This document shows, in pieces, positions 1 to 6,951 of a stretch of 25,781 bases of DNA. Source of the stretch: a bacterium (GTDB lineage Bacteria > UBP15 > UBA6099); NCBI GenBank assembly GCA_029564595.1, contig JAKQPS010000178.1:1-25781 (forward strand), read 5' to 3'. Below the pieces are notes generated by a model. That model saw only the letters and a list, made by a program, of their open reading frames with translations, made no database searches and was not told where the DNA came from. How positions within the stretch are numbered: position 1 is the stretch's first letter; every line of letters begins with the position of its first letter. Both the position numbers and the translations under genes were made by a program.

Positions 1-1
1 G

Positions 2-196
2 GCGAGACCGTTGAGGATAGAATTTGAGAACGGGTTGTATCATGTGACAGCGCGCGGCAACGAGCGGCGCGACATATTCAGGGACGAAAAAGATTTCAGC
101 AAACTAACCGAGCTGCTTCAAATGTACGCGGAGCGTTTCGGTTACTGTCCGTCAATGTGTGTAGATTTAAATTTGGCCATAAGATCTTCCCGGTAA
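2..196 (+). pseudogene. REP-associated tyrosine transposase (Y1/IS200-like), 5' fragment
   Basis: The reading frame is already open at base 2 (A-R-P-L-R-I-E-F...), so the true start lies before the window. The residues ARPLRIEFENG-LYHVTARGNER and the following RDIFRDEKD are the hallmark N-terminus of RAYT/Y1-family transposases, single-strand DNA transposases that act on REP-type palindromes. Similarity stops near base 148, after the residues ERFGY. The family would then continue into the His-x-His catalytic motif (usually within NHYH) and the catalytic Tyr helix. Here the frame changes character and ends at TAA 194-196. Only about 50 family residues remain, without catalytic residues, so this is a decayed remnant. 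The family call is strong; the break might instead be a frameshift or an insertion. Confidence 0.75.
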
Positions 197-272
197 GGAA
201 GGGCGCATAATAACTTATGAATCAGTTTTCTGGTTTACAGGTTGCTTGTCATTTGATATGGGCATGAAGGCG

Positions 273-298
273 ACGCAAGGCGGGGCTGTTGCGTTTTT
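273..298 (+). terminator. Probable rho-independent terminator
   Basis: The six-base arms ACGCAA (273-278) and TTGCGT (289-294) enclose a ten-base G-rich loop and run directly into five T residues (294-298). This would end rightward transcription arriving from the transposase fragment. The stem is short, so confidence is moderate. Confidence 0.45.
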
Positions 299-410
299 GT
301 CACCCCTCATTTGAAAAAATTTGTTGTTAAGTTGTTATTGGTCGGGGATGTGAGAACGTCCTGTTTTGTCTCAATATAGTCGTGTTTTGAGACGGTCGCG
401 ACGCGTCCGC

Positions 411-451
411 GCACACGCCGCGAGGCTCTGCACACACGCCGCGAAGCGTGG
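411..451. repeat. Imperfect 21-bp GC-rich tandem repeat
   Basis: The unit CACACGCCGCGA begins at 412 and again at 433, a 21-base period. A third degenerate unit (CACAGCGTCCGCG) follows at 452. The block sits in a run of alternating C and G from about 395 to 480. No protein reading is supported. It may be a degraded repeat or a structured spacer. Confidence 0.4.
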
Positions 452-524
452 CACAGCGTCCGCGCGCCGCCGCCGCGCGGGGTCATTTTTTTGATTTCTG
501 TCTGCGCCGGAGGGGATTGCGGGT

Positions 525-530
525 TATAAT
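525..530 (+). promoter_or_regulatory. Putative -10 box for the diguanylate cyclase gene
   Basis: A perfect TATAAT lies 25 bases before the first candidate start codon. No good -35 box sits 16-18 bases upstream (the region reads CTGCGC), so the assignment rests on the -10 alone. Transcription would begin near 537 and give a very short leader. Confidence 0.3.
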
Positions 531-555
531 CTGAAAACCGCGCAAGGCGGCCGGA

Positions 556-1485
556 ATGGGGCGGAACGGCATGTCGAAGAAGCTTAACATAAACACAACA
601 TTTTGGCGGTCGGCGGCGTTCGAGCAGAACTCCGAGCCGATGATAATCATCGATGCTTCCCACCGGATAATCGACAGCAACCGGGCGGCGCGCGACCTGA
701 CGGGCAGGACGGAAAGCGATCTGCTGGGCCTGTCCTGCAACGAGTTTTACAGGTGCGACAAGGGGGGCCACCACTGCCTGATGCGGCGGATTATCGCCGA
801 CGGCAATGTGTACAGCCACGAGCACGACCTAGCGGTGGCGGGCGGCGGGGCGCTTAGGATGTTCATCCTCGCATCTCCGATTAAGGATGAAGAGGGCAGG
901 CCGATTGGGGCGGTGGAGGTTATCAGGAAGCCGGACGACCCGGAATGCGACGCCGAAGAGCTGGCTGTGCTGAGCCAGACCGACCCGCTCACCGGGCTTT
1001 GGAACAGGCGCAAACTTCAGGACGCTTTGAGCGTCGAGGCGGCGCGGGCCGCCCGCTACTCGCGCCCTTATTCGCTTGCCATTATCGACATCGACCACTT
1101 CAAAAATTACAACGACACGTTCGGCCATCCGGCGGGCGACGACGCGCTGGTGTTTGTTTCCGACACGCTCAAAAAGGGCGTCAGAACTGAGGATCTGCCG
1201 GTCAGATACGGCGGCGAGGAGTTCGTTGTTCTAATGCCGGAAACGGACGCGGAAGGGGCGAAAATTCTGGCCGATAGAATTCGCGCAAGCATTTCTGAAG
1301 CCTCGGCCCTCGAAAAAAAGCTCAATCGTCAAATCAATGTGAGCGTCGGCGTTTCGACATGTCCGCAAGGTCAGAAATGCGCTTCCAACGTGATGCTGTC
1401 CCTCGCTGACAAGGCCCTGTATGCCGCAAAAAACGCAGGCAGAAATAGAATATTTCATCACCTCGACATCGCGAATAAAAAGTAA
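556..1485 (+). CDS. PAS-GGDEF diguanylate cyclase
   Basis: This protein makes cyclic di-GMP from two GTP. Residues about 20-125 form a PAS sensor fold (P-M-I-I-I-D, then S-N-R-A-A-R-D-L-T-G). It carries Cys61, Cys67 and Cys74 in a C-x3-F-x2-C-x6-C-L-x-R-R pattern seen in some PAS sensors, perhaps binding metal or sensing redox. The GGDEF domain starts at DPLTGLWNRR (143-152) and has DIDHFKNYND and the catalytic GGEEF at 219-223. An RTED sequence (210-213), five residues before GGEEF, fits the RxxD inhibitory I-site, so product feedback is likely. No membrane segment is visible, so it is probably cytoplasmic. ATG 571 (MSKKLN) is an equally plausible start; both have a G-rich ribosome site. The gene appears monocistronic. 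The enzyme class is confident; the signal is unknown. Confidence 0.93.
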   Translation: MGRNGMSKKLNINTTFWRSAAFEQNSEPMIIIDASHRIIDSNRAARDLTGRTESDLLGLSCNEFYRCDKGGHHCLMRRIIADGNVYSHEHDLAVAGGGALRMFILASPIKDEEGRPIGAVEVIRKPDDPECDAEELAVLSQTDPLTGLWNRRKLQDALSVEAARAARYSRPYSLAIIDIDHFKNYNDTFGHPAGDDALVFVSDTLKKGVRTEDLPVRYGGEEFVVLMPETDAEGAKILADRIRASISEASALEKKLNRQINVSVGVSTCPQGQKCASNVMLSLADKALYAAKNAGRNRIFHHLDIANKK

Positions 1486-1624
1486 CAAGCGTTATATTAC
1501 GCAATAGAACAAGTGACACAAAAACGCGATACGGCGAGTTTTTAAGAACAGCGCAAGATTTGAACATCAACAAATATAACGAGCGCTACAAATAGTGGGC
1601 GCGGCAAAAATCGGTCTTCAGGAC

Positions 1625-3250
1625 ATGAAACAAACAAGCAATAAAAGAATCCTTGTTTATGGCGCGGCGGTAGTGTTCGCGGTTGTTTTCGCGTGTGTGG
1701 CGTTCACGATTACGGATGCCGGAATGGGGTGGGACGAGGCGAACGACATCCGAATGGCGACGGATGCGGCGGGGTGGTTCAGGGGGGTTGCGGCGGGGGA
1801 GCCGGGGAGTTTTTCGCGTCAGACGATCGAGCGTTATTGGGGGTTTGAATGGGTTCAGCATCCGGCGGCGACGAGGATATTTTACGCGGCGCTGTGGCCG
1901 GCGGTTGCGGGGATCGGCGACGGAGCGGTCGCGCGGGAATGGATATCTTTCAGGTATTTGACGGCGGGGTTGTTTGCGGCGCTGGCGGCGGGGGTGTTCG
2001 TGTTCGGGGCGAAGCGGTTCGGCGCGGGGGCGGGCGCGGCGGCGGCGGTGTCGCTGCTTTGCATGCCCCGGATGTTCGGTCACGCGCATTTCGTGGAAAC
2101 CGACCTGATGCTGTGCGCGGTTTATTTTGCGGCGGCGGCGGCTTTTTTGAAGGGGTTGGAATCCCGTCGCGGGGCGGTTATGTTCGGGGTTCTGGCGGGG
2201 CTGCTTGCGGCGGTGAAGTTCACGGGATTGTTCGCTCCGGCGGCATTTTTTTTATATGGAATTATATATGAGAGAGGGAAGTTGAGGGCGAACGCGGTGG
2301 CGGCGGCGCTGATAGGGCCAGTGGTGTTTGTGGCGGCGCAGCCGATGTACTGGCACGGGCCTGTGGCGGCGGCGGCGGAGTATGCGCGGCATTTTCTGGC
2401 TCCGGGCGCGAGGGCGACGATTGTGGTTCATTATTTCGGGCGGGACTATGCGGCGGCGCTGCCGTGGAGTTATCCGTTCGTGGTTTCCGCGCTGAGCGTG
2501 CCTGTTGCGATATTGGCCGCCGCAGTGGCGGGGGCGGCGCAGGGGTTGTTGCGGCGCGGGCCTGAATTCGCAGGCGCGCGAAAAATCACTGTGTTTCTGC
2601 TGATAAATTCATTTTTCATGCTTGTTCTGTTTGCCCCGCCGAGGGTGTCGGTGTATGACGGGGAGAGGCTGCTGATGGCGGTATTTCCGTTCTGGGCGCT
2701 ACTTGCCGGGGCCGGGGTGTCGTGGGCGCTGGGGAGGTTTTCAGCGCCTTTGCGGGCCGCCGGGATTGTGGTGTTCGCCGTCTGGTGCGGCGTCGTTCTA
2801 GCGGATTCCCGTCCGTTTCACCTTACATATTACAACGAGCTTGCGGGGGGATTGGCCGGGGCTGAACGCCGGGGGATGGAAGTGATGTACTGGGGCGAGG
2901 CGTTCACGCCGGGGCTGGCGGAGTTGATGAACCGGACGCTGCCGCCGGGGTCCAGAGTCGCCACTGTGGGGTACTACAAAAACAATCTGGCAAAGTTTCA
3001 GGAGTTGGGGCTGTTGAGGGCGGACATAAAGCCTGAGACGTACGGGCGGGAGGCGGACTTTCTGCTGGCGTTCAACAGGCGGGGAGTGATGGACGCGCAC
3101 ACGCGGGCGTTGTGGGACAATGCGCCGCCGATGGCTGCGGCCAATTCCGGGGGGACGCGCGTCGCGGCGCTCTTCATCCTCAGGCCCGGACTCGAACTGA
3201 TGTTGAAATCATCCGACAGCGGGACACCGCCGCCGCGCACGTCGGAATAA
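1625..3250 (+). CDS. GT-C fold membrane glycosyltransferase (family 39/RgtA-D-like)
   Basis: An integral membrane protein with about ten or more hydrophobic segments and a soluble C-terminal domain of roughly 140 residues. After the first membrane span comes G-M-G-W-D-E-A-N-D. The Asp-Glu pair early in the first periplasmic loop is the classic catalytic and metal site of GT-C enzymes (PMT/ArnT/RgtA-like), which use lipid-phosphate sugars. A second characteristic block, M-F-G-H-A-H-F-V-E-T-D, follows after the third or fourth span. The likely role is transfer of a sugar from a polyprenyl-phosphate donor on the outer face of the inner membrane; the acceptor is unknown. I prefer ATG 1625 because it directly precedes a KR-rich signal anchor; an in-frame GTG at 1595 is possible, and neither has a good ribosome site. 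Alanine/glycine codons are extremely GC-rich. The family is confident; the substrate is not. Confidence 0.82.
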   Translation: MKQTSNKRILVYGAAVVFAVVFACVAFTITDAGMGWDEANDIRMATDAAGWFRGVAAGEPGSFSRQTIERYWGFEWVQHPAATRIFYAALWPAVAGIGDGAVAREWISFRYLTAGLFAALAAGVFVFGAKRFGAGAGAAAAVSLLCMPRMFGHAHFVETDLMLCAVYFAAAAAFLKGLESRRGAVMFGVLAGLLAAVKFTGLFAPAAFFLYGIIYERGKLRANAVAAALIGPVVFVAAQPMYWHGPVAAAAEYARHFLAPGARATIVVHYFGRDYAAALPWSYPFVVSALSVPVAILAAAVAGAAQGLLRRGPEFAGARKITVFLLINSFFMLVLFAPPRVSVYDGERLLMAVFPFWALLAGAGVSWALGRFSAPLRAAGIVVFAVWCGVVLADSRPFHLTYYNELAGGLAGAERRGMEVMYWGEAFTPGLAELMNRTLPPGSRVATVGYYKNNLAKFQELGLLRADIKPETYGREADFLLAFNRRGVMDAHTRALWDNAPPMAAANSGGTRVAALFILRPGLELMLKSSDSGTPPPRTSE

Positions 3251-3352
3251 ATATCAAATCCGGCGTCCTCGCGCTGTCAGGATTCAGGAGCGGTTTTTCA
3301 TAGCGGCGCGCGTCGGAATAAAACTGAATGGCATATCTACCGGAGGAACGGC

Positions 3353-3802
3353 ATGGAAGACATCTTTGAAGGCTACAAGCTTATCGTTGACACTAAGGTT
3401 GACTGGGGCGACATGGACGCGTTTCAGCATGTGAACAACTGCGTCTATTTCAAGTATTTTGAGAACGCCAGAGTGGTTTACGGCGAAAGAACGCGGATAG
3501 TGAACCGGATGTACACAGAGAAACTGGGGCCGATTCTCTCTTGGATCGACTGCAAGTTCATCCGTCCGCTGACGTATCCGGACACTGCGCGCGTGGGCAT
3601 CCGCGCGGCGAGCGTGGAAGGGCCGGAACTGAGAATGGACTACCGGCTTGTGAGCGAAAGGCAGGGCATCGTGGCTGCCGCCGGGTCCAGCCTCGGCGTG
3701 TTCTACGACTATGGAAACAGGAAAAAACTTGATATCCCACAGGACGTCATCGAAGCGATGGAAGAGCTTGAGGGCCGCGCGCTGCCCCGCTCTCATTCGT
3801 GA
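3353..3802 (+). CDS. Acyl-CoA thioesterase, 4HBT/YbgC-FadM-like hotdog fold
   Basis: At 149 residues this is the usual size of a single hotdog-domain thioesterase. The signature V-D-W-G-D-M-D-A-F-Q-H-V-N-N (residues 16-29), followed by V-Y-F-K-Y-F-E-N-A-R, matches the 4HBT active-site block. There Asp22 aligns with the catalytic acid, and H-V-N-N lines the turn before the central helix. The enzyme would hydrolyse acyl-CoA or acyl-ACP thioesters in the cytoplasm; chain length cannot be read. The start is fixed by a strong GGAGG about seven bases before ATG. The stop is followed by a terminator-like hairpin. It is not obviously part of an operon, since about 100 bases separate it from the upstream membrane protein. 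Confidence 0.88.
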   Translation: MEDIFEGYKLIVDTKVDWGDMDAFQHVNNCVYFKYFENARVVYGERTRIVNRMYTEKLGPILSWIDCKFIRPLTYPDTARVGIRAASVEGPELRMDYRLVSERQGIVAAAGSSLGVFYDYGNRKKLDIPQDVIEAMEELEGRALPRSHS

Positions 3803-3848
3803 TATAAATATATGTAATGAAAAAGCGGTAAATGATATTTTTAGTTTT

Positions 3849-3886
3849 GCGGGGCAACCATTTTTTGCAAAAATAGGTTTCCCCGC
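3849..3886. terminator. Long near-perfect hairpin after the thioesterase gene
   Basis: The arms GCGGGG-CAACC-ATTTTT (3849-3865) and AAAAAT-A-GGTTT-CCCCGC (3869-3886) pair around a TGC loop with one mismatch and one bulged A. The upper stem is pure A/T and the lower stem pure G/C. It lies 47 bases after the thioesterase stop, as a terminator would. The T-rich part is inside the stem rather than after it, so it may equally be a bidirectional stop or an RNA-stabilising element. Confidence 0.5.
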
Positions 3887-3912
3887 GCCCCTTCCCAAAA
3901 AAACTCTTGGCC

Positions 3913-3949
3913 GCCGATTTTGATGAACTTCGTTCAACGCAAAATCGGC
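3913..3949. repeat. Inverted repeat with a nested GAAC/GTTC palindrome
   Basis: The arms GCCGATTTTG (3913-3922) and CAAAATCGGC (3940-3949) are perfect over ten bases. They enclose a second palindrome, TGAAC-TTC-GTTCA (3924-3936). A short T-run (TCTTTT) follows on the plus strand. It may act as a terminator for either converging gene. The inner core recurs in inverted orientation at 11,236-11,250. Confidence 0.5.
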
Positions 3950-3965
3950 TCTTTTCATGCTGGGC

Positions 3966-3985
3966 GCCGGGAACGAATTCCCGGC
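3966..3985. repeat. Perfect 8-bp inverted repeat, CGAA loop
   Basis: The arms GCCGGGAA and TTCCCGGC flank a CGAA tetraloop. It is the third consecutive hairpin in the gap between the converging thioesterase and DUF362 genes. No T-run follows. Confidence 0.5.
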
Positions 3986-4023
3986 AAACTCATTCGCTCA
4001 CTAATCCTAACGATGGATTCGAG

Positions 4024-4042
4024 TTATCAAATTATTTGATAA
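4024..4042. terminator. Perfect AT-rich hairpin downstream of the DUF362 gene
   Basis: The arms TTATCAAA and TTTGATAA flank a TTA loop, 17 bases past the stop codon of the minus-strand DUF362 gene. Position and symmetry suggest a transcription end or RNA 3' end for that gene. The stem is A/T-rich and lacks the usual G/C base, so it would be weak. Confidence 0.4.
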
Positions 4043-4058
4043 GGATGAGCTTGCGGGA

Positions 4059-5378
4059 TTAATGTTTTACGCGGGGAGGGACGATGCGGGTGACGCGCGC
4101 CTTGGAGCCGCGCAACTTGCTCTCGGCAAGAAGGGCGAGGGATTTCACAGGCCCGGCGCCTTTGCGGGTCACCATCATCGCGTTAATGCCCATCAGGCCC
4201 ATGAGGGCCGAGCATGTGGCTGCCAGATTGTTGCATCCGGGCGAGGTGAAAACTTTCCCCCGGCCCAGCCTCGCGCGAAGCTCCCCTGCCCTCTCTTCTA
4301 TGGCGCAGTCGCCGACAACCAGAACCGGGGTGTCTATTCGCGACACTTCTCCCGCGTCCGTCCCTTTTCCCATCACTATCGCGAAGTCGTGGAAGCATCC
4401 GATGTCGTTAGCGAACACTTCGAGGGCTGTTTCGGGGTTTCTGCGGCAGCCTTCCTCGCAGCATCGTTCCGCGCCGCGGATTATATTCACTCCGGGCGGG
4501 AACCTGTCCAGAAGCTGATGGGATAGAGACATGCGGCGGCGTTCTAGCAGTTCGGCTCCCTCGATGTCCATCTCCGCGATGTTCCAGCATCCCGCGCCGT
4601 CTTCTTTCAGCAACCTGAGATGTTCGACGTCGTCCGCCTCATACCCCATGAGCCGCGCGCCCACGACGTCCACCGCCAGAGTGTCAGTTCCGCCTAAGAG
4701 AAGTCCGACGGGAACTATGCACTCGGAGGCGAATCTCTCGGCGGTGTAGTGTCCACGGTTCACCGCCACGCGTCCGTCGATGAGGGTGAAGTCCGGCTTG
4801 ACCGTCAGGTAGATGTCTGCAAGTTTCCTGTGAAGCAGCCAGTTGTGATCGCGGATGCGGGAGTTTTGATGCACGAGGCCGAACTGGTTTTTCACACCCA
4901 GAGTGACTTGGCTCATGGAGTGTGTTTTCAGCATTGGGATGTTTATGTATAGGTTTTCGCCGCGCCGCCGGATGAACTTTTCGACGACAAGTTCGGAGAG
5001 GTCAATTGTGTAGTCGAAGTTGGGCAGGCTGACAGGCGCAGCCGCAGTCTCGTCAAGGAACACCGGGACGGCCCCTTCGCGCGCGCACATCTTGGTCATC
5101 CCCGTCGCCTCGAACACCAGCCGGGTGAAGTTTCCCTGAGTGCAGTTTTCGATGACGTAAACCGCGCGAGCGCCGTCCGCCTTGAACAGGCGAACAACCG
5201 CGCCGACCAGTTCCGGGTCGGTGAACACGTTCGGTTTGAAATCTATCGCGTTCACTTTGATGAAGACGTCGCGAGAGCTTTTCAGCAACGCGCCCGCCCC
5301 GCCGAAAGCCGCGAACATCTCCGCCACTGCGGCGTCCATGCCGCGCGCCCTAGTGTCAACCGCTTTTATCTTTGTCAT
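4059..5378 (-). CDS. DUF362-domain protein with Cys-rich C-terminal region
   Basis: Residues to about 310 follow the DUF362 pattern: K-V-N early, then V-I-E-N-C-T, then I-N-I-P-M-L-K-T-H, G-V-K-N-Q-F-G-L and D-G-R-V-A-V-N-R-G-H, ending with D-x-L-A-V-D-V-V-G-A. DUF362 proteins are often linked to iron-sulfur chemistry, but their reaction is not established. Instead of the common C-terminal ferredoxin motif there is a segment with scattered cysteines: E-R-C-C-E-E-G-C, G-C-F-H, G-D-C-A-I-E and P-G-C-N-N-L-A-A-T-C. These could hold a metal cluster. I chose ATG 5378; an in-frame TTG at 5438 would add 20 residues and overlap the neighbouring AT-rich gene. Neither start has a strong ribosome site. 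The gene sits at the edge of a low-GC islet but is itself GC-rich. Function is unknown. Confidence 0.82.
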   Translation of the reverse strand: MTKIKAVDTRARGMDAAVAEMFAAFGGAGALLKSSRDVFIKVNAIDFKPNVFTDPELVGAVVRLFKADGARAVYVIENCTQGNFTRLVFEATGMTKMCAREGAVPVFLDETAAAPVSLPNFDYTIDLSELVVEKFIRRRGENLYINIPMLKTHSMSQVTLGVKNQFGLVHQNSRIRDHNWLLHRKLADIYLTVKPDFTLIDGRVAVNRGHYTAERFASECIVPVGLLLGGTDTLAVDVVGARLMGYEADDVEHLRLLKEDGAGCWNIAEMDIEGAELLERRRMSLSHQLLDRFPPGVNIIRGAERCCEEGCRRNPETALEVFANDIGCFHDFAIVMGKGTDAGEVSRIDTPVLVVGDCAIEERAGELRARLGRGKVFTSPGCNNLAATCSALMGLMGINAMMVTRKGAGPVKSLALLAESKLRGSKARVTRIVPPRVKH

Positions 5379-5427
5379 ATTCAGCCCAACATCGAATATT
5401 GTTTCTTTGCCAATTCGTGTAAAACAA

Positions 5428-5730
5428 TCAACTCTCAAGAAACCGCATCATTTTCTCTAGAATATCTTTGTGTTTTTCAGCGAGAACTTCAGCGTTACAT
5501 TTGCAGCAAATCACAATCAAGTTGTCCGCTGTGTTCGCCCAGCCTTGTTTATAATATTCAATGCTCCATCCGCACAACTTTCCTTTGTTATCGTCTCTTT
5601 TGTAGCCCCCTTTTTGGCCGCAATCACGCATGCGCCTGTGTCGCACGGCTCTGCTATACTTCCTGCTGATTGAATTATATATTGTCCAACTTTCAGATAG
5701 TATCCATCTAAGAACCGGGAAGCAAGTCAA
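5428..5730 (-). CDS. Small Cys-rich protein resembling the end of an HNH/zinc module
   Basis: A 100-codon frame, AT-rich like its two upstream neighbours. The C-terminal part T-A-D-N-L-I-V-I-C-C-K-C-N-A-E, followed by L-A-E-K-H, looks like the last third of an HNH or treble-clef nuclease (D-N-L, then C-x2-C, then a following His). Further Cys at 37 and 53 could complete a zinc site, but a canonical His-Asn core is not obvious. The start is uncertain. A TTG at 5730 overlaps the TGA of the 85-residue gene upstream, which suggests translational coupling; an internal ATG (residue 34) would leave a 67-residue protein. It may be a genuine small partner of the neighbouring HNH endonuclease or a remnant of another. 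Its function is not recognised. Confidence 0.45.
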   Translation of the reverse strand: MTCFPVLRWILSESWTIYNSISRKYSRAVRHRRMRDCGQKGGYKRDDNKGKLCGWSIEYYKQGWANTADNLIVICCKCNAEVLAEKHKDILEKMMRFLES

Positions 5731-5984
5731 AATCTCAAACCACCATCTTCAATATCCAAGGCTACGGCAAGCGCCAAGGCATTTCTTAAAAAAAACGCTC
5801 CATAGTTCTTCGAAAGTAATATTAAATGTTCTGCCGCTCTATCACTCCATTCGCCGCTTATGACAAGAGCGTTGTGCAATTCACTCATCGAAATATCTTG
5901 CTTCGAAGCATCATCTTTTCTTGTTATCTCTTTAATGAAAGTTTCGTATTCCTCAACCAGAAAATCAATATTTAAACCAACCAT
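5727..5984 (-). CDS. Unknown 85-residue protein in the AT-rich islet
   Basis: I do not recognise this protein. It is acidic at the N-terminus (F-L-V-E-E-Y-E-T-F), predicted mostly helical, and has no cysteine, signal peptide or membrane span. The start is well supported: AAGGAG lies about eight bases before ATG 5984. It begins 24 bases after the HNH endonuclease stop, and its own stop overlaps the TTG start of the next gene, so the three are read as one transcript. Its place directly behind a nuclease makes a partner, specificity or immunity role conceivable, but nothing in the residues proves this. Confidence 0.6.
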   Translation of the reverse strand: MVGLNIDFLVEEYETFIKEITRKDDASKQDISMSELHNALVISGEWSDRAAEHLILLSKNYGAFFLRNALALAVALDIEDGGLRF

Positions 5985-6008
5985 AAAACAACTCCTTGAG
6001 AAATGTTC

Positions 6009-6785
6009 TTAGGCGACAAAGACATTGTCTCTGTGCCATTTTAAATGATTTGACGATGGAACAAAACGATGTGGCATCATCATGGGTTTGCCGTTATAAA
6101 CGCATATCGCATCCTTGGTAGCTCTATCCTCAGAGCGAAGTAAACTGTCCGAAATCATAATGGAAAAATCATCAGATATCGTCAAAAGACCATTGTCAAA
6201 TAGTTTGTCAAAAGTCGAGCTTAGGCAAAGCCCATTTGTAGGATCTGTTCGATATTTTTCTTCCTTACTCCATGGGATAATGTGACTCGCAATCAAACAT
6301 TCAGGAATACTCAAACCAGTAATACAGCATCTCCATTCATAATTGGTCATAATGGTTTGTCTGAAAAATGATTGATGAACACGATGCTTCACTGTTTTTA
6401 ATTGCTCAGTGGGGCCATCTGGAAATATAATATTAATAGTCTCATCTGTATCATTTTTAGTTTTCTTCCTGATTCTATATGCTTCGAAAACTAGGTTATT
6501 CCAATCATTATTAAATTCATTCCAAATTTCTCTGTCTAGACGACTATAATGAGGCAAACCTGATATATTTTGCTGCCTCAAATGTGGATCAAATGCACCG
6601 AAATTCCCAAGTTTGCGTGCGACACTTGCAGGGGTTCTATGTAGTATTCCGGCAAGGTTTATGATTTCTGTATTGTTAGCCTTTGTTTTTTTAAAAGGAA
6701 TTCTACAATAAAGCTCAAAAGCAAGAATTAATTCTTCTCGTTTCCATGGTGCCCCATAATTATCCACATTATTATTCGTTATCAT
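6009..6785 (-). CDS. HNH endonuclease (HNH_2-type, restriction-like)
   Basis: A 258-residue protein with an HNH_2-type nuclease core in its second half. The core runs W-R-C-C-I-T-G (151-157), then A-S-H-I-I-P-W-S (166-173), then T-N-G-L-C-L (183-188), then F-D-K-L-F-D-N-G-L-L-T (192-202). His168 and Asn184 are the expected catalytic and metal residues. The third position carries F-D rather than H-D, a variation I believe also occurs in this family. The N-terminal half has a segment like a small DNA-binding helical domain (E-E-L-I-L-A-F-E-L-Y, then R-T-P-A-S-V-A-R-K-L-G-N-F). Such proteins cleave DNA and often belong to restriction or mobile modules. No methyltransferase lies in the window. 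GC content is about 35%, far below the flanks, so recent transfer is likely. ATG 6785 lacks a clear ribosome site, but a good promoter lies upstream. Confidence 0.85.
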   Translation of the reverse strand: MITNNNVDNYGAPWKREELILAFELYCRIPFKKTKANNTEIINLAGILHRTPASVARKLGNFGAFDPHLRQQNISGLPHYSRLDREIWNEFNNDWNNLVFEAYRIRKKTKNDTDETINIIFPDGPTEQLKTVKHRVHQSFFRQTIMTNYEWRCCITGLSIPECLIASHIIPWSKEEKYRTDPTNGLCLSSTFDKLFDNGLLTISDDFSIMISDSLLRSEDRATKDAICVYNGKPMMMPHRFVPSSNHLKWHRDNVFVA

Positions 6786-6842
6786 ATTTAGTGTCTACAA
6801 AGAAAACTGGCAAATTCAAAATCATCTATCGTTAGTAACCAC

Positions 6843-6872
6843 ATTTTATCATATTGAACAATGCTCAATCAA
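6843..6872 (-). promoter_or_regulatory. Putative sigma-70 promoter of the HNH islet
   Basis: Read on the minus strand, TTGATT (6872-6867) and TAAAAT (6848-6843) are separated by 18 bases. Transcription would begin near 6835, giving a leader of about 50 bases before the HNH endonuclease ATG. It lies just inside the AT-rich boundary, so the islet seems to carry its own promoter. Confidence 0.5.
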
Positions 6873-6951
6873 TCGAAGACGTGAATAACAGTTGTCGTTG
6901 TCCCGATGAGAGATGTCCAGACAGAGCTAGGCGGGCCGGGATCAAACGCGA

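Larger units (their letters stand above)
197..555. other. Intergenic region without a convincing gene
   Basis: No reading frame here resembles a protein. The stretch holds a probable terminator (273-298), an AT-rich section (about 300-385), a very GC-rich imperfect repeat (about 395-480) and a TATAAT box (525-530) just before the diguanylate cyclase gene. Confidence 0.6.

Noticed and set aside
307-825. Long minus-strand frame opposite the start of the cyclase gene
   Set aside because: It is antisense to the PAS domain, its sequence is low-complexity Arg/Pro/Ala, it spans a non-coding repeat and it has no family resemblance; a GC-bias shadow.
1486-1594. Possible terminator hairpins after the cyclase gene
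   Set aside because: Only four-base or mismatched stems (GCGT...ACGC, AAAACGC...GCGAGTTTT) are visible; not convincing.
1586-2089. Minus-strand Arg/Pro-rich frame opposite the membrane glycosyltransferase
   Set aside because: Composition is typical of an antisense shadow in high-GC DNA, with no ribosome site or domain.
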